Positions 8,568 to 17,017 of a stretch of 64,000 nt of DNA are shown here, piece by piece. Position numbers and translations under genes: made by a program. The DNA is from Frankia umida. GTDB lineage: Bacteria; Actinomycetota; Actinomycetes; Frankiales; Frankiaceae. Numbering within the stretch: position 1 is the first letter of the stretch; each line of letters starts with the position of its first letter. The stretch spans positions 62,001 through 126,000 of the forward strand of contig NZ_JALKFT010000016.1 in assembly GCF_023242945.1 (NCBI RefSeq), written 5' to 3'. The notes under the pieces were generated by a model, which searched no databases, was not told where the DNA came from, and saw only the letters and a program-made list of their open reading frames with translations.

Positions 8568-11321
8568 TCATACCCGTGGCAGCCGGCGGGCCTCGTCGGC
8601 TTCGGGGGCCTCGAGTGCGGCGTAGAGGTCGTGGGCCGACTGCCAGTGTTCGTGGGCGGTGTCGCGGTCGCCGAGATCGTCAAGGGTACGGCCGAGGCCG
8701 GCGTGGGAGCGGGCCTGTTCGTAGCTGTCCTGGGTGGCGAACGTCAGGGTGAGCGCGCGGGCGTGGTGGCGACGGGCCGGCTCGGGATGGCCGGTGGCAT
8801 GGAGATGTTCCGCCAGTCCGTTGTGCGCGCGGGCCTGCCCGTTACGGTCCCCGATCTCCTCGTAGAGGGCGAGGGCCTGCCGGTGGTGACGTGCGGCATC
8901 GTGAGGGAGGCCCTGCGCGTGCAGAACGAGGCCGAGGTTGGTCAGGGCGTCCGCCTCGCCGTTGCGGTCGGCCAGGGCCAGGTAGAGCGCGAGGGCCCGC
9001 CGATGATGATCGGCCGCGAGGTCGTGTCTGCCCTGGTGGCAGTAGACGTTACCGAGGTTGCCCAGCGCGTGGGCCTGTCCCCGGGTGTCGTCGACCAGCC
9101 GGTAGAGCTCGAGTGCCCGTTGCTGGTGGTCAACAGCCTGCGTGTACTGGCCCTGCCGCCAGTGGACATGGCCGATGTTGGCGAGGGCGCGAGCCTGGCC
9201 GCGCTGGTCGCCGCTCTGCTGGCACAGTGTCCAGGCCCGCTGGTTGTGGGTGAGGGCCTGGTCGTAGCGGCCCTGTCGCCAGTAGATGATGCCCAGGGCG
9301 GTGAGCGCCCGGCTCTCACCGTGTTCGTCGCCGATCTCCTGGAAGAGGGTGAGGGCCGTGCGGGCGTTGTCGGCGGCGTGCCCGTACCGGCCCTGATGCC
9401 GGTGGATTCCTGCCAGGCTGGTCAGGACATGTGCGTGCTGGGTGTGGTCGCCGAGGGTCCGGGCGGTGTCGCAGGCGTCGGTGTAGAGGGCGACGGCCTC
9501 GGCCAGGTGGGCGCCGAGGTCGAGGTAACGGAACAGGATCGCCGCCAGATCCAGGGCATGGCGCCCGCCGTGCTGGTTGGCCTGCGCTGCGACGCGCACC
9601 AGGTTGGCGCGTTCGAGATCAAGCCAGCGCCGCGCGCCCTGTCGATCACCGCTCCACCGAGGCGGCGCGTCAGGGGGCCGCACCGACGGCAGATGATCTA
9701 CCTCTGTGGGGAACAGCAGACGGACGGCTGCGGCGGCGGCGGACACGTAGTGGTCGAACAGGACGCCCACCGACTGCAGGCGCAGCGCCTCGGAGTCCTC
9801 GTCGTGGGCGCGTTCACGCGCGAAGGCCCGAACAAGATCGTGGAAGCGGTAGCGGTCCGGTCCGGCTTCGACGAGAAGGTGAACGTCCAGGAGATGCTCG
9901 CACGCCCGTTCCGCCTGAGCTGGTGTGACGCCGGCGAGCGCGGCCGCCGCGTGCGTGTCCATCTCCGCCCCGGGATGAAGTCCAAGACGGCGCAGTATCC
10001 GCCGGGACTCGCCGGTGAGGTCACGGTAGGACACGGCGAAGGCGGCGGCGACACCGCGCTCGCTGTCGTGCAGTGCGGCGAGCCGGTCATGCTGGTTGGC
10101 CAACCGGTCAGCCAGATCCGCGACCGACCAGGTCGGTCGGGCCTGCAGCCGTGCCGCCGCGATCCGTAGTGCCAGCGGGAGCCTCCCGCACAGGTCGACC
10201 AGGCGTGTCGTGGCGTCGTCGTCGCCGGCCAGCCGGGCGGCGCCCACCACCGCGGTGAGCATGTCGCGGGCCACCTCCAGAGACGGGACGTCGAGATACC
10301 AGGCGTGTGCCTCGTCCAACGCGGCGAGGCGGCGGCGACTGGTGACGATCACCAGGCATCCGGCTGTCGCCGGCAGCAGCGCAAGGACCTGGTCGGTGGA
10401 CCGCGCGTTGTCGAGAACGACCAGGGTCCGTGTGCCGGCCAGACGGCCTCGGTACAGGGCGGCCCGGGCCTCCGGTGTGGGCGGTATCTGCTCACCGGGA
10501 ACGCCCAGCCGACGCAGGAGTTCACCCAGCGCGGTCACGGGTTCGGTCGGGTCGACCGACGGTGTCGCTCCGTGCAGGTCCAGGAACAGGCTTCCGTCGG
10601 GGAACCGGTCAGCGAGCTCGTGCGCCGTGTGCAGGGCGAGCGTCGTCTTGCCGACCCCCGCCATTCCGTGCACGGACAGGATCACCGATGCGCCGGTCAC
10701 CGCCGCATGGCTGTCCTGCCGGCAGGCCATGTCGGCGAGGGACACCAGCTCGGTGATCTCCTGCTGGCGTCCGGTGAAGAACCGTGTGCGTGGGGGCAGG
10801 TCCCGCGGCGGCGTGACAACTCCCGGCTGGTGGATCCGCGGGCGGCCGTCCGGGACGGAACCCCCGGGAAACGGTGGTGCCGCGGTGGGCGCGGCGGAGC
10901 CCTGAAGGGTCGCGCCCATCCCGGACAGCAGTGCGGCCGCGGCCTCTTCCTCCTCGAGACCGACCAGGTCGATCGTCACCAGAGTGGCCAACAGTCCCGC
11001 CGGGGAACATGCGTCGACCTTCACCGGGACCAGCCGGACCGCATGGTCGGTTGGGGAGACGATGCTCTGCCACGGTAATGAAACCTCGCCTGAGGCCAGG
11101 TAACTCCCGCTCAGCACAAGCACCAGATGGTCTGCTTGCGCGAGGGACTCGTTCAGCCATCGCATGCGGTTCATGCCCGGTACGACATGCCACTCCTCCA
11201 GCAGTGGCTCGCATCCCCCCGCCTGCAGCGTCCACGCCAGCCATGCGGCCCACCGGCGGTCGGAGACCGCATGACTCACCAGTACCACCGGTGCATCCTG
11301 TGCCGACGTGCCCGTCCCCAT
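8568..11321 (-). CDS. TIR / NB-ARC / TPR STAND protein
   Basis: 917 residues. Residues 10-120 form a TIR-like domain (VVLVSHAVSDRRWAAWLAW, then WLNESLAQADHLVLVLSGSY) in which the Glu of NESLAQ occupies the place of the catalytic Glu of TIR NADases. An NB-ARC ATPase follows from about 180: FTGRQQEITEL, Walker A GMAGVGKTTLALHTAHELA, TRTLVVLDNARSTDQV and the GLPLALRIAA-type motif. A winged-helix-like part (YRFHDLVRAFARERA) ends it. From about 580 there are at least seven tetratricopeptide repeats of the form ALxNLGxVYxxQGRxDxA. This resembles plant R-type sensors and some bacterial anti-phage proteins: the TPRs would sense, the NB-ARC oligomerise and the TIR act on NAD. Confidence 0.88.
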   Translation of the reverse strand: MGTGTSAQDAPVVLVSHAVSDRRWAAWLAWTLQAGGCEPLLEEWHVVPGMNRMRWLNESLAQADHLVLVLSGSYLASGEVSLPWQSIVSPTDHAVRLVPVKVDACSPAGLLATLVTIDLVGLEEEEAAAALLSGMGATLQGSAAPTAAPPFPGGSVPDGRPRIHQPGVVTPPRDLPPRTRFFTGRQQEITELVSLADMACRQDSHAAVTGASVILSVHGMAGVGKTTLALHTAHELADRFPDGSLFLDLHGATPSVDPTEPVTALGELLRRLGVPGEQIPPTPEARAALYRGRLAGTRTLVVLDNARSTDQVLALLPATAGCLVIVTSRRRLAALDEAHAWYLDVPSLEVARDMLTAVVGAARLAGDDDATTRLVDLCGRLPLALRIAAARLQARPTWSVADLADRLANQHDRLAALHDSERGVAAAFAVSYRDLTGESRRILRRLGLHPGAEMDTHAAAALAGVTPAQAERACEHLLDVHLLVEAGPDRYRFHDLVRAFARERAHDEDSEALRLQSVGVLFDHYVSAAAAAVRLLFPTEVDHLPSVRPPDAPPRWSGDRQGARRWLDLERANLVRVAAQANQHGGRHALDLAAILFRYLDLGAHLAEAVALYTDACDTARTLGDHTQHAHVLTSLAGIHRHQGRYGHAADNARTALTLFQEIGDEHGESRALTALGIIYWRQGRYDQALTHNQRAWTLCQQSGDQRGQARALANIGHVHWRQGQYTQAVDHQQRALELYRLVDDTRGQAHALGNLGNVYCHQGRHDLAADHHRRALALYLALADRNGEADALTNLGLVLHAQGLPHDAARHHRQALALYEEIGDRNGQARAHNGLAEHLHATGHPEPARRHHARALTLTFATQDSYEQARSHAGLGRTLDDLGDRDTAHEHWQSAHDLYAALEAPEADEARRLPRV

Positions 11322-11865
11322 CGACCGAGTCTGACACTCGCGGTTAGCGCGAGGACGAACACCATCGTTTGCCGCCCTGTCCGGTCAGGTGTTCTTCCCG
11401 GATGGCTGAGGCAATGACGTTGGGCCCACCCGATTCTCGCGGGGGCGGACGAACCATAGGAGGATCACTCATCCGACGTCGTCCCCAGCGCAACAGCCGA
11501 TCATGCGCTGTTTCGAGATGCGCGACGGTGGCGCCCCGGCGATCGCCCTCGACATCCTTCACCAGGAGTGGATCGACCACGCCCGCCCCGAGGTCACCGG
11601 ACCAGCCGGCGTGCGGTCGGCGGTCAAGCGCAGTCAGCCGTCTCCTCTGGCCGGTCCGCATCCAGGACTACCGCATGGCCGAAACGTGGACCTGTCGCGA
11701 CGCCATGCCATGAGCCTGACCGACGAGTTCCGACGATCTCCCGCCTTCTGCGGGCACCCACCCGATTGCCCGCGGCTGCGTGGCGGCCAGCCGTGGGCGG
11801 CGACGCCTCAGGCCACTTATCGGAGCATGGAGCGCCGCGCTGCCACCACCCGGCCCGTTTCGTGA

Positions 11866-11942
11866 TCAGGAACGCGGGTGAAGCGCCTTCAGTACCAGCG
11901 ACTTCCCCGCTCCGGGTCGCCCACGGACCCCCACAGCCTGAC
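11866..11942 (-). pseudogene. P-loop (Walker A) fragment
   Basis: On the minus strand one frame reads RQAVGVRGRPGAGKSLVLKAL and stops at 11866. GRPGAGKS is a textbook Walker A followed by a hydrophobic helix, as in STAND or AAA-type ATPases. Nothing before or after fits a complete protein. It is best read as the last scrap of a deleted ATPase gene in a region already rich in such ATPases; chance occurrence is possible. Confidence 0.35.
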
Positions 11943-12009
11943 GCGCGATAACCCTCCCTTCTCGCGCGTCAGCGGCGCGGCGACACGCGGGGCCGTTCCG
12001 TTTCGTTTA

Positions 12010-12031
12010 CGTATCGTTCCGCAACGATACG
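12010..12031. promoter_or_regulatory. Perfect palindrome 1 upstream of the coiled-coil gene
   Basis: Arms cgtatcgtt and aacgatacg are exact reverse complements over 9 bp with a 4-bp centre. It lies about 80 bp before the ATG at 12113, in DNA markedly less GC-rich than its surroundings. It looks like a binding site for a dimeric protein. Confidence 0.75.
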
Positions 12032-12034
12032 TTG

Positions 12035-12064
12035 TTATGTATCACCCTACGAGCCGATACATAA
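12035..12064. promoter_or_regulatory. Perfect palindrome 2 upstream of the coiled-coil gene
   Basis: Arms ttatgtatc and gatacataa are exact 9-bp reverse complements separated by 12 bp. It starts 3 bp after palindrome 1 and ends 48 bp before the start codon. Both share a GTATC/GATAC core, so one protein may bind both. A possible -10-like tacataat falls in its right arm. Confidence 0.75.
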
Positions 12065-12112
12065 TGACGTTTGGTAGGGTGGGGGGCGTCGGATGAAGGA
12101 AGGGGACGTGGG

Positions 12113-13567
12113 ATGAGTCGGGTACCCAGAACGCCGCGCCAACGTGAGGAACCGTCGGAGTCGGAGCCGGACGGGCCGTGGGAACCGGGCGGGCCGTTCC
12201 GTCCACCGACGCCCCGTCCCGCCGTCGAACCTCCGCCCGTCGAACCTCCGCCCGGCACACCCCCCGCGGTCACACCGCCGCGCGACCAGGCCGACAGCCC
12301 TGCCGGCGGTGCGTCCCTCGACGCAGCGCCCGGCGACCGGGTGGGTTCCGTCACGGGAGCCGAAACCGACCCCCCAGCGGCGGCACCGGCCGCGACGGTG
12401 CGGTGCGGATTCCCCGGCTGCACCCGTCCCCCCGCCCCGGCGGACGGGCCGGGGCGTCCCCCGGCCTACTGCGACGATCCGGCGCACACCCGGCTTTCGG
12501 CCTACCGCCGCCGCCGCGACCTCGCCGCCCGTCCCGCCGCCGCCGGGACGCATCCCACCCGGCTTTCCGGCGGTGACCACGGCGACCCCGCCGTCGGCGC
12601 CGCCCGCACCCTGGTCGCGGGTCGGGCCCGTGCCGAGGACCTCGCCGCCCGGATGCAGACCCTCGCCACCGACCTCGCCACCGCCCTGGACGCCTTCGCC
12701 CGGCAGATGTCCGCCCTCGGGGACGTCGCCGCCGCCGAGGCCCAGGTCGAGGCCGCCGAGGCGGAGGCCGCGGAACGGGTCGCCGAGGCCGTCGCCCGCG
12801 CCGTGCGCGCCGACCAGACCGCCCGCGCCGCAACGACCGCCCGCGCCGACGCCGACGCGGTGGCCGCCGACGCCGTGAGCGCCCTCGAGGACGCCGAACA
12901 CCGCCTGGCCACCGCCGCCGGCCAGGTCGCCGCCGCGGAAGCCGCCGCCCACACCGCCCGCGCCGACGCCGACGTGGCCATCGCCGCCGCCATCGAGCAG
13001 GCCCGCGCCGACACCGAGGCCGCCCGCGCCGACGCCGACACCCGCATCACCCGCGCCCACGCCGACGCCGACGCCCGGGTCGCCGACGCCGTCGCCGCCC
13101 GTGACCAGGCCGCGGCCGAGCTCACCCAGCTGCGCCGCGACGCCGACCGCGACGCCCGCGCCACCGCCGAGCTACGCGCCGAACGCGACGCGCTGCGCGA
13201 GGACGTCCGCACCGAACGCGCCGAGGCGCTGCGGGGACGTCAGGCCGCCGACGCCGAGGCCGCCCGTGCCCGCGCCGACGCCGACGCCGCCCTGCAGCGC
13301 CACCGCGAGCAGGCCGCCACCGACCTGGACCGCGCCACCACCACCGCCGCCGCCGACCTCGCCCGTCTGCGCGCCGAGTACGAGGCCCGCCTGGACGCCG
13401 AACGCCAGGCCACCGCCGAACGCCTCACCGTGCTCGCCGACGCCCGCGCCGAGGCCCGTCTGCGCGCCGAACGCGCCGAACGCCAGACCGACGACCTCAC
13501 CGCCGAACTACGCACCCTGCGCGCCACGACCACCAGCCCGGTTTCGCGCTCCTCCGCAGATGACTGA
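12113..13567 (+). CDS. Large coiled-coil protein with Cys/His motif, possibly KfrA-like
   Basis: 484 residues. A Pro-rich N-terminus is followed near residue 100 by a zinc-finger-like cluster (CGFPGCTRPP ... YCDDPAHT) and a basic AYRRRRD stretch. From about residue 170 to 475 the chain is almost pure Ala/Arg/Asp/Glu heptad coiled coil (EAQVEAAEAEAAERVAEAV and similar). The start at 12113 has AAGGAAGGGG about 10 nt before it. The combination of a small DNA-binding-like head, a long Ala-rich coiled coil and palindromes in its own promoter resembles KfrA-type autoregulated plasmid proteins, but the sequence relation is not shown. A short hairpin follows the stop. Confidence 0.75.
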   Translation: MSRVPRTPRQREEPSESEPDGPWEPGGPFRPPTPRPAVEPPPVEPPPGTPPAVTPPRDQADSPAGGASLDAAPGDRVGSVTGAETDPPAAAPAATVRCGFPGCTRPPAPADGPGRPPAYCDDPAHTRLSAYRRRRDLAARPAAAGTHPTRLSGGDHGDPAVGAARTLVAGRARAEDLAARMQTLATDLATALDAFARQMSALGDVAAAEAQVEAAEAEAAERVAEAVARAVRADQTARAATTARADADAVAADAVSALEDAEHRLATAAGQVAAAEAAAHTARADADVAIAAAIEQARADTEAARADADTRITRAHADADARVADAVAARDQAAAELTQLRRDADRDARATAELRAERDALREDVRTERAEALRGRQAADAEAARARADADAALQRHREQAATDLDRATTTAAADLARLRAEYEARLDAERQATAERLTVLADARAEARLRAERAERQTDDLTAELRTLRATTTSPVSRSSADD

Positions 13568-13582
13568 CCCTTGACGAAGGGT
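13567..13582 (+). terminator. Short hairpin after the coiled-coil gene
   Basis: accctt and aagggt pair over 6 bp around a 4-bp loop, starting at the last base of the stop codon. No T-run follows, as is usual in this GC-rich background, so terminator activity is only likely. Confidence 0.45.
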
Positions 13583-13590
13583 GCGGACGC

Positions 13591-13908
13591 TCAGCCGCCG
13601 CACTGAGTGCGCATGTCCGAACTCGTGTGCATGGCTGATCGATGTCCGCGAAGGTCCTCGGCTGCCGGTCCTCGGTCCTGGTTGTCAGCCAGGTCCAGAG
13701 CGCCCGGTACCTGCCCGCCCGCTGGGGCGCGTCGGGCCCGGTGTCCCCGGCTGGCCATGTCCGGCCTTAGATGAGTCCACCGATCGGCCGCCCACCGCGC
13801 CCCGTCCGGCCAGCCGGGCGGTGGGCCGGGGATCTCGCCGCCGTCGAGTTCGGTGGCGTCCGGTACCTGAAGCTGCTCACGCCATCGGTCCAGGTCTGCG
13901 GTGCTCAT
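13591..13908 (-). CDS. Possible small hypothetical protein
   Basis: A 105-codon frame whose first half has plausible coding composition (MSTADLDRWREQLQVPDATE, then GGEIPGPPPGWPDGARWAA) and whose second half does not. No family was recognised and no strong ribosome-binding site is seen before the ATG. It could be a small gene, a truncated one or chance. The remainder of the interval 13583-14191 shows no other supported gene. Confidence 0.3.
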   Translation of the reverse strand: MSTADLDRWREQLQVPDATELDGGEIPGPPPGWPDGARWAADRWTHLRPDMASRGHRARRAPAGGQVPGALDLADNQDRGPAAEDLRGHRSAMHTSSDMRTQCGG

Positions 13909-14191
13909 CGGGACCGCGGTGACCGCGGCCCTGGTACCACCGCTAGGCGGCGGTACGGGTGGTCATGGCAGCGCAGCAGCACATGCGTTCACCGTAGCCG
14001 ACCGAGCCGCCCTGACCGTTCAATCCTGCGCGGTTCCTCTCGCCTGCCGGTGGTGGGCCATGAGTCCCATCGGGGTGGTCGCGGGGCGGCGGCGACCTAC
14101 CATGGGGCGTCACCGAACGGGATCCCTACCGGGAGGGACGCCACCAGGCGCGTCCGGGTCTGCGGGCGCCGGCCGACTGTCGCGACGAAGG

Positions 14192-14647
14192 GTGAACGAC
14201 GACGTGACCAGCTTCGAGGATGCCGCCCAGCTTGGCCGGGCGGAAAGCGGCCTGGCCGTGATCTCGACGCAGCGACCGGACGGCGGTGTGCAGGCGTCCG
14301 TCGTCAACGTGGCCTTCATGGCGCATCCGTTGGACGAGTCCGTGCCGCGGGTGGTGGCGTTCGTGACCTACGGGGCGGTCAAGCTCGCGCATCTGCGGGC
14401 CCGGCCGGCGGCGAGCGCGACGGTGCGTTCGGGCTGGCGGTGGGCGACGGTGGAGGGCACCGCCCAGCTCGTCGGCCCGGACGACACCTGGCCCGGGGTG
14501 GACGCCGAACGGCTGCGGCTGCTGCTACGGGAGATCTTCCTGGCCGCCGGTGGCACCCACGACGACTGGCCCACCTACGACCGGACGATGCTCGAGCAGC
14601 GCCGCACCGCGGTGTTCCTCACCCCCACCCGCGTCTACGGCCCCTGA
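14192..14647 (+). CDS. PPOX-class (pyridoxamine-phosphate-oxidase fold) protein
   Basis: 151 residues from a GTG at 14192, with GAAGG immediately before it; a second GTG 12 bp later has better spacing. The sequence (GLAVISTQRPDGGVQASVVN, VAFVTYGAVKLAHLRARPAA, VRSGWRWATVEGTAQLVGP) fits the split-barrel flavin/F420-binding family, where Rv1155-like members reduce or oxidise substrates with F420. Cofactor and substrate are not determined here. The first 15 nucleotides at its start (VNDDV) recur exactly at the start of the next gene. Confidence 0.75.
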   Translation: MNDDVTSFEDAAQLGRAESGLAVISTQRPDGGVQASVVNVAFMAHPLDESVPRVVAFVTYGAVKLAHLRARPAASATVRSGWRWATVEGTAQLVGPDDTWPGVDAERLRLLLREIFLAAGGTHDDWPTYDRTMLEQRRTAVFLTPTRVYGP

Positions 14648-14831
14648 CCGTCCGACCCGAACACCCCCCGACCCGAACACCCCCCGACCCGGACACGCCC
14701 GGCCCGGCCTCGCACCGACGCCGACCTGTCGCCCAGCGTCCACCACCGGCCCAGTACGTTTTCCTCCCAGGGGAAGGTTCCGCCGCACCGGCGGACTTCC
14801 AGGTGATCATCGGGCTGGGGGTGGCGCGACC

Positions 14832-15749
14832 ATGGTGAACGACGACGTTTCCACCGCGGACGGTGCGGCGGAGGGCATCGCCGACGGCGACCCGGCCGGC
14901 CCGCCGTCGGCGATGGCCTGGACCAGACACGCCTGGCAGACCACCCCGCGCCCACCGGTGAACCTGCGCACCGACCAGCCGCACTCGGCGCGGATGTACG
15001 ACTACCTGCTCGGCGGCAAGGACAACTTCCCACCCGACCGCGACGCCGCCGAGCAGGCCCTCGCCGGTTTCCCGTATCTGCGGATCGCCACCCGGCAGAA
15101 CCGGGCGTTCATGACCCGGGCGGTGCGGTATCTGGCCACCGAGGCCGGTATCCGCCAGTTCCTCGACATCGGCACCGGTATCCCGACCTCCCCGAACGTG
15201 CACGAGACCGTCCAGGCCGTGGCCCCCGACGCCCGGGTGGTCTATGCGGACAACGACCCGATCGTGCTCACCCACGCCCGGGCCCTGCTCACCGGTACCG
15301 CCGCCGGGCGCACCGCCTACCTCGACGCGGACCTACGTGACGTCGAGAGCATCCTGGCCGCCCCCGAGCTGCGCGACACCCTGGACCTGACCCGACCGGT
15401 CAGCCTGTCCCTGATCGCGATCCTGCACTTCGTGCCGGACAGCGACGACCCCTACCGGCTGGTCGCCCGACTCGTGGACGCGCTGCCCGCCGGCAGCCAT
15501 CTCACGATCTCCCACGGCACCGGCGACTTCGCCCCCGCCGTCCGCGACCAGGCGGCCAGCGCCTACCGGGCACGGGGGGTGTCCGCGGCACCGCGCGACC
15601 ACGCCGCGTTCGTGCGTTTCTTCGACGGACTCGAGCTGCTCGACCCCGGGGTGACGGTCGCGCACCGCTGGCGTCCCGACGACCAGGTTCCCGCCGGACT
15701 CACCGACGCCCAGGTCAGCTGCTACGTCGCCGTCGCCCGCAAACCCTGA
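14832..15749 (+). CDS. DUF574-type S-adenosyl methyltransferase (copy 1)
   Basis: 305 residues starting at ATG 14832. The diagnostic segments of this family are all present: TDQPHSARMYDYLLGGKDNF, then FMTRAVRYLATEAGIRQFLD, IGTGIPTSPNVHE (SAM-binding), VVYADNDPIVLTHARALL and SLSLIAILHFVPD. Proteins of this family (PF04672) are greatly expanded in actinomycetes such as Frankia and Streptomyces; their substrates are largely unknown. A second member lies at 35829-36827 with the same order of motifs. Codon use is like its neighbours. Confidence 0.9.
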   Translation: MVNDDVSTADGAAEGIADGDPAGPPSAMAWTRHAWQTTPRPPVNLRTDQPHSARMYDYLLGGKDNFPPDRDAAEQALAGFPYLRIATRQNRAFMTRAVRYLATEAGIRQFLDIGTGIPTSPNVHETVQAVAPDARVVYADNDPIVLTHARALLTGTAAGRTAYLDADLRDVESILAAPELRDTLDLTRPVSLSLIAILHFVPDSDDPYRLVARLVDALPAGSHLTISHGTGDFAPAVRDQAASAYRARGVSAAPRDHAAFVRFFDGLELLDPGVTVAHRWRPDDQVPAGLTDAQVSCYVAVARKP

Positions 15750-15870
15750 CACACCGCCGGGGGAACCGCTGCCGGCAACGCAGAACAGCGCTGTCCCGGC
15801 CGGACGTGCTACAGCTGGACAGGTGCGGTCGCGGTGACCGCACCTGGGAGATGACTGTGGGAGACCCGCG

Positions 15871-16677
15871 ATGACGACGGCCACCGATGCCACCGGCGAG
15901 CAGGAGCTGCTGTTCGAGCGGCGCGGTCCGATCCTGATCCTGCGGCTCAACCGGCCGGCCTCCCGCAACGCGCTGACCGGTGAACTCGTCGCCGACCTGG
16001 GTTCGGCGCTGCTCGACGCCGAGAACGATCCCGACATCCGGGTGGTCGTGCTCACCGCCACCGGGGACCGGGCGTTCTGCGTCGGCATGGACCTGAAGGT
16101 GTTCTCCAGCGGGGTGAAGGCCGAACGCAGCGAACGCCAGAAGGCGGGGCTGGCCGCGTTCCGCCGGATGGTGCGCGGCCAGATCACGGTGCCACTGATC
16201 GGCGCGGCCAACGGCACCGCCGTCGGCGGCGGCCTGGAACTGCTGCTGTCCTGCGACCTGGTCGTCGTCTCCGCGCAGGGCAAGTACGGGCTGCCGGAGG
16301 TCAAACGGGGACTGATCGCCTCCGGTGGCGGCGTCGCCTACGTCGGCAGCCGGCTGCCGCTGGCGCTGGCCCTCGAGCTCGCGCTCACCGGCGACTACGT
16401 CGACGGCACCCGCGTCCACGCCCTGGGCCTGGCCAACCGGGTCGTCCCCGCCGAACAGGTCCTCGACGCGGCCCTCGCCCTGGCCGAACCGATCGCGGCC
16501 AACGGCCCGCTGGCCGTCGCGGCGACCAAGGAAGCCGTGCGGCTGGCCGCCGGCGAGTCCGCGGCGCTGTTCGACCGGCTCACCGAACTGGAGAAGGTCG
16601 TGTTCGCCAGCGACGACGCCAAGGAAGGCGCCCGGGCGTTCCTGGAGAAGCGCACCCCGCGGTGGACCGGCCGCTGA
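15871..16677 (+). CDS. Enoyl-CoA hydratase/isomerase (crotonase family)
   Basis: 268 residues with the crotonase fold. An oxyanion-hole segment FCVGMDLKVFSS (about residue 70) and GAANGTAVGGGLELLLSCDL (about 112) are present. GLPEVKRGLIASGGG follows near residue 138, whose Glu matches one of the two catalytic glutamates of hydratases. Members hydrate or isomerise enoyl-CoA thioesters in fatty-acid or amino-acid breakdown. The exact substrate cannot be read from the sequence. It is a single gene flanked by spacers of more than 100 bp. Confidence 0.88.
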   Translation: MTTATDATGEQELLFERRGPILILRLNRPASRNALTGELVADLGSALLDAENDPDIRVVVLTATGDRAFCVGMDLKVFSSGVKAERSERQKAGLAAFRRMVRGQITVPLIGAANGTAVGGGLELLLSCDLVVVSAQGKYGLPEVKRGLIASGGGVAYVGSRLPLALALELALTGDYVDGTRVHALGLANRVVPAEQVLDAALALAEPIAANGPLAVAATKEAVRLAAGESAALFDRLTELEKVVFASDDAKEGARAFLEKRTPRWTGR

Positions 16678-17017
16678 CCCGCACATCCCGGTCATCGACG
16701 GGCGCCACGAGGCCGACGGGCGCCACACCCGCTTTTGTCGGCGGGCTACAAACGCGCGCCGCGGGTCTGGGCGCCACCAGCCCTGGGCCGCGGCCCACAC
16801 GGCTGACAGGCTGAACACACCCGTCTGACAGGGACGGGTCGGTGGCATGTACACGAGGCGACGCGCGTGCGACAGCGGTGGTCGTCGGCGGACACGTCCG
16901 TCGATGGGAGCATCGGCGGACAACACACGTCGGCGGACACCGTCGGCGAGCCGATCGACGAGGGACACCGGGGCGGTCACGGTCAGCCCCCCGGTCACAG
17001 GTGAGAGGGACGAGCGG
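16678..17017. other. 340-bp spacer before the ketosynthase gene
   Basis: No gene was recognised. The motif gtcggcgg(a/g) recurs several times at irregular spacing. The ketosynthase frame is open through much of this stretch but has no coding-like homology before 17018. Confidence 0.45.

Larger units (their letters stand above)
11322..12112. other. 790-bp intergenic region
   Basis: No complete gene was recognised. It contains a short minus-strand P-loop remnant (11866-11942) and, at its right end, two perfect palindromes directly before the coiled-coil gene. The open frames on the plus strand have no familiar motifs and weak coding character. Confidence 0.5.

Noticed and set aside
8208..10169. 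653-codon open frame on the plus strand
   Set aside because: It is antisense to the TIR/NB-ARC/TPR gene, which has clear domains; the frame is a mirror of its high-GC codon pattern.
11344..11661. Minus-strand frame with GDLGAGVVDPL, resembling the end of mycosin-like proteases
   Set aside because: Only one short similarity, no catalytic triad and poor composition elsewhere.
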